From positions 1-64,000 of the forward strand of contig NZ_BMQK01000005.1 in NCBI RefSeq assembly GCF_014648075.1: 64,000 nucleotides of DNA. The letters are read 5' to 3'. Under the pieces are notes generated by a model. That model was not told the origin of the DNA. It saw only the letters and a program-made list of their open reading frames with translations, and searched no databases. Positions 8,346 to 16,476 of the stretch are shown in pieces (positions within the stretch are counted from its first letter, which is position 1; each line of letters starts with the position of its first letter). The position numbers and the translations under genes were made by a program. Source of the stretch: Streptomyces ruber (GTDB lineage: Bacteria; Actinomycetota; Actinomycetes; Streptomycetales; Streptomycetaceae).

Positions 8346-9010
8346 GCGAGGAGAGCACCGGAGATCCGGCGGGCCCCGGCCCGCAGACCGTCGCCGCCCT
8401 CGGTCTCAAGCCCGCCCTGGAGGCCGTCCTCATGGTCGTGGACGAGCCCGTCGGCGAGGAGCACCTCGCGCGCATCCTGGAACGCCCCCGGCGGCAGGTC
8501 GCGGACGCGTTGCGGGAACTGGCCGACGAGTACACCGCGCAGGGCCGCGGTTTCGAGCTGCGGCCGGTGGCCGGGGGCTGGCGGTTCTACACCCGGCCGG
8601 CGTACGCGGCCGCCGTCGACCGTTTCGTCCTGGACGGGCAGCAGGCCCGGCTCACCCAGGCCGCGCTGGAGACGCTGGCCGTGGTCGCGTACCGGCAGCC
8701 GGTGAGTCGCAGCCGTGTCTCGGCCGTACGAGGGGTCAACTGCGACGGGGTCATGCGCACCCTTCTCCAGCGCGGTCTGGTCCAGGAGGCGGGCACGGAA
8801 CCCGAAACAGGTGCGATCCTGTACAGGACGACGAACTACTTCCTGGAGCGGATGGGCCTGCGCGGCCTGGACGAGCTCCCGGAGCTCGCGCCCTTCCTCC
8901 CCGAGGCGGAGGCGATCGAGGCCGAGACCCAGGAGGGCGTACCGTCGTTCGATCCGGACGCACCGGACGCAGACGACGATCACCCGACGAAGACGACGAC
9001 GGAACTTTGA
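8342..9010 (+). CDS. scpB: Segregation and condensation protein B
   Basis: A 222-aa ScpB, a winged-helix dimer that binds the ScpA linker in the SMC complex. It has two tandem winged-helix domains (residues about 18-95 and 100-180), with LETLAVVAYRQPVSRSRV and RGVNCDGVMRTLLQRGLV as family hallmarks, then an acidic tail. GTG 8342 overlaps the scpA stop by four bases, and its own stop overlaps the rluB ATG by one base, so scpA, scpB and rluB are translationally coupled. Confidence 0.94.
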   Translation: MSEESTGDPAGPGPQTVAALGLKPALEAVLMVVDEPVGEEHLARILERPRRQVADALRELADEYTAQGRGFELRPVAGGWRFYTRPAYAAAVDRFVLDGQQARLTQAALETLAVVAYRQPVSRSRVSAVRGVNCDGVMRTLLQRGLVQEAGTEPETGAILYRTTNYFLERMGLRGLDELPELAPFLPEAEAIEAETQEGVPSFDPDAPDADDDHPTKTTTEL

Positions 9011-10089
9011 TGCGAAGCAGCGGCAGCGGCAAGAGCGGCGGGCGCGGTAACTACCGCGGCGCCGGCAACAACAGGGACCAGAAGCAGGGGCAGGGCCGCC
9101 CCCGCAAGCCCCGCCCGGAGGAGCGCCGCTACGACGTGGGTCCCGGCGCCTCCCAGGACGGCCCGAAGTCGGGGCGTGGCGGCGCGGCCCGTGGTGGCCC
9201 GAAGGGCGGCCCCAAGCGGCCCCAGGAGCCCCGGCGCGGCGCCGGGCAGGGCCGTACGGCCCCCGCGCGCTCCCGCGAGTACGAGGCGCGCGCCGAGGAG
9301 CGCAACCGGGAGCGGTACGCGGGCAAGAAGGACGTCAAGCTGCCCAAGACCTTCCCGGGAGCCGAGCAGGAGGGCGAGCGGCTGCAGAAGGTGCTCGCGC
9401 GCGCGGGCTACGGTTCGCGCCGCGCCTGCGAGGAGCTGATCGAGCAGGCCCGGGTCGAGGTCAACGGCGAGATCGTGCTGGAGCAGGGCCTCCGCGTCGA
9501 CCCGGAGAAGGACGAGATCCGTGTCGACGGGCTGACCGTGGCCACGCAGTCGTACCAGTTCTTCTCGCTGAACAAGCCCGCGGGCGTCGTGTCGACGATG
9601 GAGGACCCCGAGGGGCGCCAGAGCCTCGGCGACTACGTGACCAACCGCGAGACGCGGCTGTTCCACGTGGGCCGGCTCGACACCGAGACCGAGGGCGTCA
9701 TCCTGCTCACCAACCACGGCGAGCTGGCGCACCGGCTGACCCACCCCCGGTACGGCGTGAAGAAGACCTACCTCGCGCACATCGTCGGGCCCATCCCGCG
9801 CGACCTGGGCAAGCGGCTCAAGGACGGCATCCAGCTGGAGGACGGCTACGCGCGCGCGGACCACTTCCGCGTCGTCGAGCAGACCGGCAAGAACTACCTG
9901 GTCGAGGTCACCCTGCACGAGGGCCGGAAGCACATCGTGCGGCGCATGCTCGCCGAGGCCGGCTTCCCGGTCGACAAGCTGGTGCGCACCGCCTTCGGGC
10001 CGATCACGCTCGGCGACCAGAAGTCCGGGTGGCTGCGCCGCCTGTCCAACACCGAGGTGGGCATGCTGATGCGTGAGGTGGACCTGTAG
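9010..10089 (+). CDS. rluB: 23S rRNA pseudouridine synthase, RluB family
   Basis: A 359-aa pseudouridine synthase. Residues 1-115 are a basic Gly/Arg/Lys-rich extension. An S4 RNA-binding domain starts at ERLQKVLARAGYGSRRACEELI, and the RsuA/RluB catalytic domain follows, with the motif GRLDTETEG (about 221-229) carrying the catalytic Asp. A long basic N-terminal extension is common in actinobacterial homologs. The ATG overlaps the scpB stop (TGATG). It ends the segregation operon, as in mycobacteria. Confidence 0.9.
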   Translation: MRSSGSGKSGGRGNYRGAGNNRDQKQGQGRPRKPRPEERRYDVGPGASQDGPKSGRGGAARGGPKGGPKRPQEPRRGAGQGRTAPARSREYEARAEERNRERYAGKKDVKLPKTFPGAEQEGERLQKVLARAGYGSRRACEELIEQARVEVNGEIVLEQGLRVDPEKDEIRVDGLTVATQSYQFFSLNKPAGVVSTMEDPEGRQSLGDYVTNRETRLFHVGRLDTETEGVILLTNHGELAHRLTHPRYGVKKTYLAHIVGPIPRDLGKRLKDGIQLEDGYARADHFRVVEQTGKNYLVEVTLHEGRKHIVRRMLAEAGFPVDKLVRTAFGPITLGDQKSGWLRRLSNTEVGMLMREVDL

Positions 10090-10132
10090 CAGGCACGGGC
10101 ACGCGGCGGCTCCTCTCGCCGCCGCATCCCGC

Positions 10133-10194
10133 CGCGAACGCGCCTCGACGGCCGGTCCCGGACTTCCGCGACCGGCCGTCGAGGCGCGTTCGCG
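10133..10194. terminator. Perfect 25-bp hairpin ending the scp operon
   Basis: Arms 10133-10157 and 10170-10194 are exact complements around a 12-base loop, 44 bases after the rluB stop. No U-tract is present; this is the usual form of a strong Streptomyces terminator. Confidence 0.85.
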
Positions 10195-10243
10195 TTCCTG
10201 CATGTCTCCGTTCCCCGTCTACCGTTCCCCGTCCCCCGTCTCT

Positions 10244-10364
10244 CCCCCCTCTTCCTCTCCCCCCTCTTCCTCTCCCCCCTCTTCCTCTCCCCCCTCTTCC
10301 TCTCCCCCCTCTTCCTCTCCCCCTCTTCCTCTCCCCCTCTTCCTCTCCCCCTCTTCCTCCCCTC
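10244..10364. repeat. Polypyrimidine minisatellite (CCCCCCTCTTCCTCT)n
   Basis: About eight head-to-tail copies: the first five are 15 bp, the later ones 14 bp. The strand is essentially pure C/T for ~120 bases. It lies between the scp operon terminator and the NrtR promoter and encodes nothing credible. Confidence 0.95.
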
Positions 10365-10367
10365 TGT

Positions 10368-10405
10368 CCCAGGCGCTTCAGGTGTCCCAGGCGCTTCAGG
10401 TGTTC
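10368..10405. repeat. 18-bp tandem duplication upstream of nrtR
   Basis: CCCAGGCGCTTCAGGTGT occurs at 10368 and 10386, with a partial third copy (CCAGGGCTTG) running into the promoter. Confidence 0.85.
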
Positions 10406-10411
10406 CAGGGC

Positions 10412-10455
10412 TTGTGGTGAGCCGTCCGCTTTTTTATAGTCGTCTCGACCATTAA
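10412..10455 (+). promoter_or_regulatory. Promoter overlapped by a palindromic candidate NrtR operator
   Basis: TTGTGG (10412-10417), a 17-base spacer and TATAGT (10435-10440) make a good vegetative promoter. An AT-rich imperfect palindrome sits over the -10: TTTATAGTCG (10433-10442), TCT, then CGACCATTAA (10446-10455), with 8 of 10 positions pairing. It lies ~100 bases before a gene encoding an NrtR-type regulator, so autoregulation is likely. The operator identity is inferred. Confidence 0.65.
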
Positions 10456-10555
10456 TGGTGCCGCCGTCGGGCGCGGCGCGCGGGAGCAGGGCCCACGGGG
10501 GTGGTCCCGGTCCCGCGCGCCGGCGCCCGGCGGCGGCACGGACAAGGGGGCGGAC

Positions 10556-11272
10556 ATGGAGGGCTACGACAAGTACGCCTTCGAACCCTTCGCCGTCACC
10601 GTCGACCTGGCGGTCCTCACCATCCGGGAGGGCCGGCTCCAGGTCCTGCTGATCGAGCGCGGACAGGAGCCGTACGCGGGCCGCTGGGCGCTGCCCGGCG
10701 GCTTCCTGCTGCCCCACGAGTCCGCCGGGACCGCGGCCCGGCGCGAACTCGCCGAGGAGACCGGCCTCGCGGACGTCTCCGGGCTGCACCTGGAGCAGTT
10801 GCGCACCTACAGCGAGCCGGACCGCGACCCACGGATGCGGGTCGTCTCCGTCGCGTACACCGCCCTCCTGCCGGACGCACCCGAACCGCGCGGCGGCGGG
10901 GACGCGGCGCGCGCCCGCTGGCTGCCGTACGACGAGGCGGGGCCGCTCGCCTTCGACCACGACCGCATCCTGGCCGACGCCCACGACCGGATCGGCGCCA
11001 AGCTCGAGTACACCTGCATCGCCACGGCCTTCTGCCCGCCGGAGTTCACCCTCGGAGAGCTCCAGCAGGTGTACGAGACGGTGTGGGGCACGGCACTGGA
11101 CCGGCCCAACTTCCGCCGCAAGGTCCTCGCCACCGACGGGTTCGTGGCGGCGGTGCCCGGTGCCGCCCGGCTGACCGGCGGGCGTGGCAAACCCGCCGCG
11201 CTGTACCGCGCGGGCCCCGCCACGGGCCTGCATCCGCCCCTGCTGCGACCACCCCGAGAAGGACGCCCATGA
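10556..11272 (+). CDS. nrtR: NrtR-type transcriptional regulator (NUDIX + winged helix)
   Basis: A 238-aa protein with the two-domain layout of NrtR, the NUDIX-derived repressor of NAD metabolism that senses ADP-ribose or related NAD breakdown products. The NUDIX part spans residues ~15-140 with an intact Gx5Ex7REUxEExGU box (GGFLLPHESAG followed by RRELAEETGL). A C-terminal winged helix spans ~165-225 (FTLGELQQVYETVWG, NFRRKVLATDGFV). The ATG is preceded by AAGGGGG. The gene overlaps the next (ATGA), an ADP-ribosylglycohydrolase, a known NrtR-regulon member. A palindrome covers its promoter. Residual hydrolase activity cannot be excluded. Confidence 0.85.
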   Translation: MEGYDKYAFEPFAVTVDLAVLTIREGRLQVLLIERGQEPYAGRWALPGGFLLPHESAGTAARRELAEETGLADVSGLHLEQLRTYSEPDRDPRMRVVSVAYTALLPDAPEPRGGGDAARARWLPYDEAGPLAFDHDRILADAHDRIGAKLEYTCIATAFCPPEFTLGELQQVYETVWGTALDRPNFRRKVLATDGFVAAVPGAARLTGGRGKPAALYRAGPATGLHPPLLRPPREGRP

Positions 11273-12288
11273 GCACGATATCGACCAAGCGCGCCGCCAC
11301 CGGGGCGCTCGCCGGCCTTGCCCTCGGCGACGCGCTCGGCTTCCCGACGGAGTTTCACGACGTGCCGTCGATCCTCGCCAAGTGCGGTCCCTGGCGGGGG
11401 ACGGAGCTGCCGAGACCCGCGATCGTCACCGACGACACGCAGATGACGCTCGCGCTGGGCCGGGGGCTGCGGACGGCCCTGGAGCGCGGCCCCCTCGCCC
11501 CTGAGCCGCTGGAGCGCACGGTGCGCGAGGAGTTCGTCGCCTGGTCCCGTTCGCCCGAGAACAACCGCGCCCCCGGCCGCACCTGCCTGGTCGCCTGCGG
11601 TCTGCTCGGCGACGGGGACCGGCCCTGGCAGGACGCCTCACAGATCCACTCCAAGGGTTGCGGTGCCAACATGCGCGTCGCGCCGATCGGGCTCGTCCCC
11701 GGCCTGGACGACGACCAGCGCGCGGGCGCCGCCCAGCTGCAGGCCGCCCTCACCCACGGCCACCCCACGGCGCTCGCCGCCTCCGACCTCACGGCGCACG
11801 CGGTCCGGCTGCTGGCCGCGGGCACGGAGCCGACCGGCCTGGTCGGGCTGCTGCGCTCGTACGCCTACGACAACCGCACCCGCTACCACGAGCACTGGCT
11901 CGGCGACCTGTGGACGCGGAGCCAGGACCCGGGCCCCGAGCACTTCATCGCGCGCGGCTGGGACGAGTGCCTGGCCGTCCTCGACCGCCTCCGGCAGGCC
12001 CTGCGCGACCCGTCGCCCGAGACCGACCCGTGTCTGGCCACGGGGGAGGGCTGGATCGCCGAGGAGGCCCTCGCCACCGGTCTGCTGTGCTTCCTGCTCT
12101 TCCTCGACGAGCCCGTCACCGCCCTGCGCCGGGCCGCCTGCACCTCGGGCGACTCGGACTCGATCGCCTGTCTCGCCGGGGCGTTCGCGGGCGCCCACCA
12201 CGGCCCGGACGCCTGGCCCGCGGAATGGGCCGACCGCATCGAGTACCGGGACGACCTCCTGGCGCTCGGGGCGCTCTGGGACGCCTGA
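11269..12288 (+). CDS. ADP-ribosylglycohydrolase family protein
   Basis: A 339-aa DraG/ARH-type hydrolase that removes ADP-ribose from proteins or other acceptors. The N-terminus GALAGLALGDALG, the TDDTQM motif near residue 54 and GDSDSIACLAGAF near residue 291 supply the acidic residues that bind the two catalytic Mg ions. The ATG overlaps the nrtR stop by four bases, and GAGAAGGA gives a good ribosome binding site. Co-transcription with NrtR suggests induction by NAD turnover. The length and all metal motifs suggest an active enzyme; the target is unknown. Confidence 0.88.
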   Translation: MSTISTKRAATGALAGLALGDALGFPTEFHDVPSILAKCGPWRGTELPRPAIVTDDTQMTLALGRGLRTALERGPLAPEPLERTVREEFVAWSRSPENNRAPGRTCLVACGLLGDGDRPWQDASQIHSKGCGANMRVAPIGLVPGLDDDQRAGAAQLQAALTHGHPTALAASDLTAHAVRLLAAGTEPTGLVGLLRSYAYDNRTRYHEHWLGDLWTRSQDPGPEHFIARGWDECLAVLDRLRQALRDPSPETDPCLATGEGWIAEEALATGLLCFLLFLDEPVTALRRAACTSGDSDSIACLAGAFAGAHHGPDAWPAEWADRIEYRDDLLALGALWDA

Positions 12289-12291
12289 GAA

Positions 12292-12958
12292 ATGACGAAC
12301 GCCCTCTCGGTCTCCGGCCTGGACATCGACCTCGCGCCCGTCGTCGCGGAGCAGCCCGATCCCCTGTCACGCCCCCTGTCACGCACGCCCTGCGCAGGTT
12401 CGTCCGGCTGATGCTCAGGCGCAACGGTCAGGTGCTCGAACAGTCGCTCTCCCCGCTGGTCGTGCACACCACCGACACCCACCGGGAGCTGGCCGCCCTG
12501 GCCCCCGGTGTCCTGACCAGCCACCACGGCCACCACTACCGGGGCTTCGCGACGACCCAGTGGAGGCTGTCCGAGAAGACGGGCGGGCCGAAGCGTTGCT
12601 CCTCACCTTCCGGGTGCTGGTCCACACCTTCCGGGTGCTGCTCCTCACCTTCCGGGTGCTGCTCACCGGTATCCACCTGATGCGCAGCGGCGAGGTGCGG
12701 GCGCATCTTCCCGCGCTGCTGGAGGAGGTCGACGCGCCCGCGTACCTGCCCGGCCTCGTCCGTGCCGAGGCCGAGCGGGAGCACGGTGCCGCCGACGTCG
12801 ACCACGCGCGCGTGCGGGCCGACGTGGAGCGGTTGCACGTGCTGCTGGACGAGCCGCAGGCCGCCTCAGGGCTGCCGGACGTCCCGGTCGGGTACGACGC
12901 CCTGTACGGCCTCGTCGTCCGGGTGCGGCCCCAGGGGGACGGTCTCCCGCAGGGCTGA
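12292..12958 (+). pseudogene. Decayed nucleotidyltransferase (pol-beta superfamily, RlaP-like)
   Basis: Remnant of a paralog of the convergent gene at 12866-13627. An ATG at 12292 opens MTNALSVSGLDIDLAPVVAE. The expected catalytic block (GS...SDxD) is missing: the text jumps at a duplicated CCCCTGTCACGC (12361-12386) to FVRLMLRRNGQVLEQ in another frame. A second frame change follows at the 21-bp triplication, after which LTGIHLMRSGEV continues to the stop. In-window alignment to the intact paralog is clear: SPLVVHTTDTHRELAAL against SPLVEHVDATGRELLSL. With the active site deleted and two frameshifts it cannot encode an enzyme. Confidence 0.82.
12602..12664 (+). repeat. 21-bp in-frame triplication in the dead nucleotidyltransferase
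   Basis: ACCTTCCGGGTGCTG recurs at 12605, 12626 and 12647, so three 7-codon units encode LTFRVL-type repeats. The intact paralog has one unit (AMHLLRLLTSCRD region). Confidence 0.85.
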
Positions 12959-13627
12959 GGCGCGACGGGTGCGTACGAGGAAGTCCTCCACGCGGGCGCG
13001 GTCCGGTTCGGGCGGGAGTGGGGAGCGGGTGGCCGCCTCGTCGGTCTCCGCCGCCAGCCGGGTCATCCACGACTCGGCCTCGGGCCACGGCACCTCGCCG
13101 CGCCTGACCGCCAGGAGCCGCTCGCGATCCCCGCCCACGTCGATCACGAGCTCGCCCGTGCGGAGCGCGTCGCGGCAACTGGTCAGCAGGCGCAGCAGGT
13201 GCATGGCGTGCTTCCAGCGCGGGGCGCCGTGCGTGCGGACATCGGCGTCGATCTTCTTGCGCTGGGCGAGGGCGTACCTGGCGAAGGTGTCGTGTATCCG
13301 GCGGGAGAGGAACGCGTCCCGCAGGGAGAGCAGCTCGCGGCCGGTGGCGTCCACGTGTTCCACCAGTGGGGAGTGGAGGCACTCCAGGATGTTCGGGTTC
13401 GCCCGCAGGGCGAGCGAGCAGAAGTGTTCCAGTTCCCAGCTGAACTGCTCCTCGGCCGGTCCCTCCACGTGCGTCGGCGGCTTCTCGAAGCGCCAGTACA
13501 GGGAGGTGGGGGCGAGGAAGACGCCCCTGCGGTCGGTGTCGCTGCCGTCCGTGGCCAGGCCGAAGGCGCGCGAGCCCATGACACAGGAGTAGATCGTGTG
13601 GTCGCGGACCAGGGCCTCGGGCTGCAT
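12866..13627 (-). CDS. Nucleotidyltransferase, DNA polymerase beta superfamily (RlaP-like)
   Basis: A 253-aa protein with an apparently active nucleotidyltransferase motif near the N-terminus, MGSRAFGLATDGSDTDRRG (GS followed by DxD), which binds the nucleotide and metal. A helical C-terminal region includes LANPNILECLHSPLVEH-type sequence shared with the adjacent pseudogene. Its family is linked in the literature with RNA repair and ADP-ribose-related gene sets; the reaction is not established. The 3' end overlaps the convergent pseudogene by 93 bases, so the last ~30 codons may be an extension caused by loss of an ancestral stop. It faces the nrtR/ADP-ribosylglycohydrolase operon. Confidence 0.75.
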   Translation of the reverse strand: MQPEALVRDHTIYSCVMGSRAFGLATDGSDTDRRGVFLAPTSLYWRFEKPPTHVEGPAEEQFSWELEHFCSLALRANPNILECLHSPLVEHVDATGRELLSLRDAFLSRRIHDTFARYALAQRKKIDADVRTHGAPRWKHAMHLLRLLTSCRDALRTGELVIDVGGDRERLLAVRRGEVPWPEAESWMTRLAAETDEAATRSPLPPEPDRARVEDFLVRTRRASALRETVPLGPHPDDEAVQGVVPDRDVRQP

Positions 13628-13649
13628 GCCCGGGAGCGTACGCGGTCGA

Positions 13650-14045
13650 TCACTGCAGGCGGATCGAATGTCCCGTCACCGTGATCTTCTCCTCCGGCAG
13701 TGCCCTCGTCGCCGGTCCGGCCGTCACCGAGCCGTCCGTGGCGCTGAACCTGCTGCCGTGGCAGCCGCAGGTGATCGCACCGCCGGAGACGCCGGTCACC
13801 GTGCAGCCCTGGTGGGTGCAGACCGCGGAGAACGCCTTGAAGTCACCCTCCTCGGGCTGGGTGACCACGACCTTCCGTTCCCCGAGGATCTTCCCGCCGC
13901 CGACCGGGACGTCGTCCGTTCTCGCCAGTTCCTCGCTCTCGGCCGGGGACTCCCCGCCGCCCCCGTCACCGTCGCCGCCGCATCCCGCGAGCAGCACCGC
14001 CGCGCCTGTCACCAGGACGGTGCGCCGTGTCGATCCCGTCGTCAT
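13650..14045 (-). CDS. Rieske [2Fe-2S] lipoprotein
   Basis: A 131-aa exported Rieske-type electron carrier. The N-terminus has twin arginines (STRRTVLV) and a lipobox LLAGC, so Tat export and lipidation are likely. An acidic Gly-rich linker leads to the Rieske domain, with CTHQGC and CGCHGS motifs supplying two Cys and two His for the cluster. The start at 14045 places the signal peptide at the N-terminus; an upstream extension would add an unlikely basic leader. No partner oxidoreductase is adjacent. The redox partner is unknown. Confidence 0.88.
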   Translation of the reverse strand: MTTGSTRRTVLVTGAAVLLAGCGGDGDGGGGESPAESEELARTDDVPVGGGKILGERKVVVTQPEEGDFKAFSAVCTHQGCTVTGVSGGAITCGCHGSRFSATDGSVTAGPATRALPEEKITVTGHSIRLQ

Positions 14046-14235
14046 GCGGGACATCCTGGCAGCGAAGGACGCGAAAGCTGCGGTGATACGGGTGGAAATC
14101 GGTGATACGTGTGTTTCGTACGCCCGGCAGCCGTACGGCCGCCGTCTCGGCAGGCGGGCGCCCGTCACCGGTGCGTGCCGGGCTGACTACGCTGGTGGGA
14201 CGAGTCGTGTACGTACATCAGCGAGGAGCACAGCC

Positions 14236-14598
14236 GTGGCGGTACGAGCTGTCCGGGGCGCCGTCCAACTGGAGCGGGACGAGGCCGGTCACATGGACGA
14301 GCAGGTCGGCGCGCTCCTCACCGCCATACTCGAGCGCAACGGACTCACCCCGGACGACCTGATCAGCATCTGGTTCACGGCCACGCCCGACCTGCACAGC
14401 GACTTTCCCGCGGCCGCGGCCCGGGGGCTCGGCATCGTCGACGTACCGCTCATCTGCGCCCAGGAGCTCGACGTCGAGGGCGCCATGCCCCGCGTCGTGC
14501 GGATCCTCGCCCACATCGAGTCGGACCGGTCCCGCGCCGAGATCGCCCACGTCTACCTCGGCGCCGCGGCCGCACTCCGCAAGGACATCGCCCAGTGA
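14236..14598 (+). CDS. aroH: Chorismate mutase, AroH type
   Basis: A 120-aa monofunctional chorismate mutase of the trimeric AroH class, converting chorismate to prephenate. VRAVRGAVQLERDE contains the active-site Arg, and IWFTATPDLHSDFPA and VPLICAQELDVEGAMPRVVRILAH are family hallmarks. GTG 14236 has GAGGA about 9 bases upstream. The gene overlaps tyrA by four bases (GTGA), so prephenate is made and consumed by co-translated enzymes. TACGCT at ~14188 is a possible -10. Confidence 0.93.
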   Translation: MAVRAVRGAVQLERDEAGHMDEQVGALLTAILERNGLTPDDLISIWFTATPDLHSDFPAAAARGLGIVDVPLICAQELDVEGAMPRVVRILAHIESDRSRAEIAHVYLGAAAALRKDIAQ

Positions 14599-15680
14599 GG
14601 ACCGCACTCGTCCTCGGCACCGGGCTGATCGGCACCTCCGCGGCCCTCGCGCTCGCCCAGCGCGGTGTGACGGTGCACCTCGCCGACCGCGACCCGGAGC
14701 AGGCCCGTACCGCGGCCGCGCTCGGCGCCGGGACCGACGAGGCGCCCGACGGCCCGGTCGACCTCGCGATCGTGGCCGCCCCGCCCGCGCACGTGGCCAC
14801 GGCCCTCGCCGACGCGATGCGGCGCGGCCTCGCCCGCGGCTACCTCGACGTGGCCTCCGTCAAGGGCGGCCCGCGCCGCGAGCTGGAGGCGCTCGGCCTC
14901 GACCTCTCCGCGTACATCGGCACGCACCCCATGGCGGGCCGGGAGAAGTCCGGCCCGCTCGCCGCCACCGGTGACCTCTTCGAGGGCCGGCCCTGGGTGC
15001 TCACGCCCACCGCGGAGACCGACACGGAGGTGTTGAACCTCGCCCTGGAGCTGGTGTCGCACTGCCACGCGGTGCCGGTCGTGATGGACGCCGACGCCCA
15101 CGACCGCGCGGTCGCCCTGGTCTCCCACATGCCGCACCTGGTGTCGAGCATGGTCGCGGCCCGTCTGGAGCACGCCGAGGAGGCGGCCGTACGGCTGTGC
15201 GGCGGGGGCATCCGCGACGTGACCCGGATCGCGGGCTCCGACCCGCGGATGTGGATCGACATCCTGTCCGCCAACCCGGGGCCCGTGGCCGACCTGCTCA
15301 CGGAGGTCGCCGCCGACCTCGAGGGCACCGTCCAGGCCCTGCGCGCCCTGCAGTCCGCCGACGAGGACAAGCGCCGGGAGGGCGCCGCCGGCGTCGAGAA
15401 GGTCCTGCGCCGCGGCAACGCCGGCCAGGTCCGCGTCCCCGGCAAGCACGGCAGCGCCCCGCGCGTGTACGAGGTCGTGGCCGTCCTCATCGACGACCAG
15501 CCCGGCCAGCTGGCCCGCATCTTCGCCGACGCCGGGCGTGCCGGGGTCAACGTCGAGGACGTCCGCATCGAGCACGCGACCGGCCGGCAGGCGGGTCTGG
15601 TCCAGCTGCTGGTGGAGCCGAAGGCGGCGGCGGTGCTGACCGCGGCCCTGCGGGAGCGGGGCTGGGCGATCCGCCAGTGA
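14595..15680 (+). CDS. tyrA: Prephenate dehydrogenase with ACT domain
   Basis: A 361-aa enzyme for tyrosine biosynthesis, the NAD-dependent oxidation of prephenate. The N-terminal Rossmann loop is GTGLIGTSAA. THPMAGREKSGP is the conserved active-site segment, and HAVPVVMDADAHD and VSHMPHLV follow. A C-terminal ACT domain (about 295-361; VLIDDQPGQLARIFADAG) suggests amino-acid feedback control. GTG 14595 overlaps the chorismate mutase stop. cmk starts 100 bases downstream, after an ACAAG/CTTGT inverted repeat at 15708-15721 that includes a TAACCT -10-like element. Confidence 0.94.
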   Translation: MRTALVLGTGLIGTSAALALAQRGVTVHLADRDPEQARTAAALGAGTDEAPDGPVDLAIVAAPPAHVATALADAMRRGLARGYLDVASVKGGPRRELEALGLDLSAYIGTHPMAGREKSGPLAATGDLFEGRPWVLTPTAETDTEVLNLALELVSHCHAVPVVMDADAHDRAVALVSHMPHLVSSMVAARLEHAEEAAVRLCGGGIRDVTRIAGSDPRMWIDILSANPGPVADLLTEVAADLEGTVQALRALQSADEDKRREGAAGVEKVLRRGNAGQVRVPGKHGSAPRVYEVVAVLIDDQPGQLARIFADAGRAGVNVEDVRIEHATGRQAGLVQLLVEPKAAAVLTAALRERGWAIRQ

Positions 15681-15780
15681 CCCGGCCGGGAACCGGGCGG
15701 GCGGGGAACAAGTAACCTTGTGCGGGGCGCGTTCGCGTCCCGCGCACACCGCCCCCCTGCACCAGGAAGGTCTCCAGACC

Positions 15781-16476
15781 GTGGAAAACGGCGCCGCCCG
15801 GACCGCCCCGGCAGTCATTGTCGCCATCGACGGCCCCTCCGGCACGGGCAAGTCGAGCACCTCGAAGGCCGTGGCCGCGCAGCTCGGGCTGAGCTACCTG
15901 GACACCGGTGCCCAGTACCGGGCGATCACCTGGTGGATGGTGACCAACGGGATCGACGTCGACGACCCCTCGGCGATCGCCGCCGCGGCCGGCAAGCCGG
16001 ACATCGTCTCGGGCACCGACCCGGCCTCGCCCACCATCACCGTGGACGGCGTCGACGTGGCCGGCCCGATCCGCACCCAGGAGGTCACCTCCAGGGTCAG
16101 CGCGGTCAGCGCGGTGCCCGAGGTGCGGACCCGGATCACCGAGCTCCAGCGCGCCATCGCCGCCGGCGCGGTGACCGGCATCGTCGTCGAGGGCCGGGAC
16201 ATCGGCACCACCGTGCTGCCGGACGCCGACCTGAAGATCTTCCTCACGGCCTCCCCGGAGGCCCGCGCCGCCCGCCGCAGCGGCGAGCTGAAGGACGCCG
16301 ACGTGGCCGCCACCCGGGAGGCGCTGCTCAAGCGCGACGCGGCCGACTCCACCCGCAGGACCTCCCCGCTGGCCAAGGCGGACGACGCGGTCGAGGTGGA
16401 CACCTCCGACCTCACGCTGCAGCAGGTCATCGAGTGCGTGGTCACCCTCGTCGAGGAGAAGCGGGCCGCGAAGTGA
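15781..16476 (+). CDS. cmk: Cytidylate kinase
   Basis: A 231-aa CMP/dCMP kinase. The P-loop is AIDGPSGTGKSSTSKA; DTGAQYRAIT and VEGRDIGTTVLPDADLKIFLTAS are the nucleotide-binding and DRA-type segments of the family. GTG 15781 has AGGAAGG with 10-base spacing; starts further upstream have no such site. It overlaps the following acyltransferase start (GTGA). The cmk - acyltransferase - der order is conserved in actinobacteria. Confidence 0.95.
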   Translation: MENGAARTAPAVIVAIDGPSGTGKSSTSKAVAAQLGLSYLDTGAQYRAITWWMVTNGIDVDDPSAIAAAAGKPDIVSGTDPASPTITVDGVDVAGPIRTQEVTSRVSAVSAVPEVRTRITELQRAIAAGAVTGIVVEGRDIGTTVLPDADLKIFLTASPEARAARRSGELKDADVAATREALLKRDAADSTRRTSPLAKADDAVEVDTSDLTLQQVIECVVTLVEEKRAAK

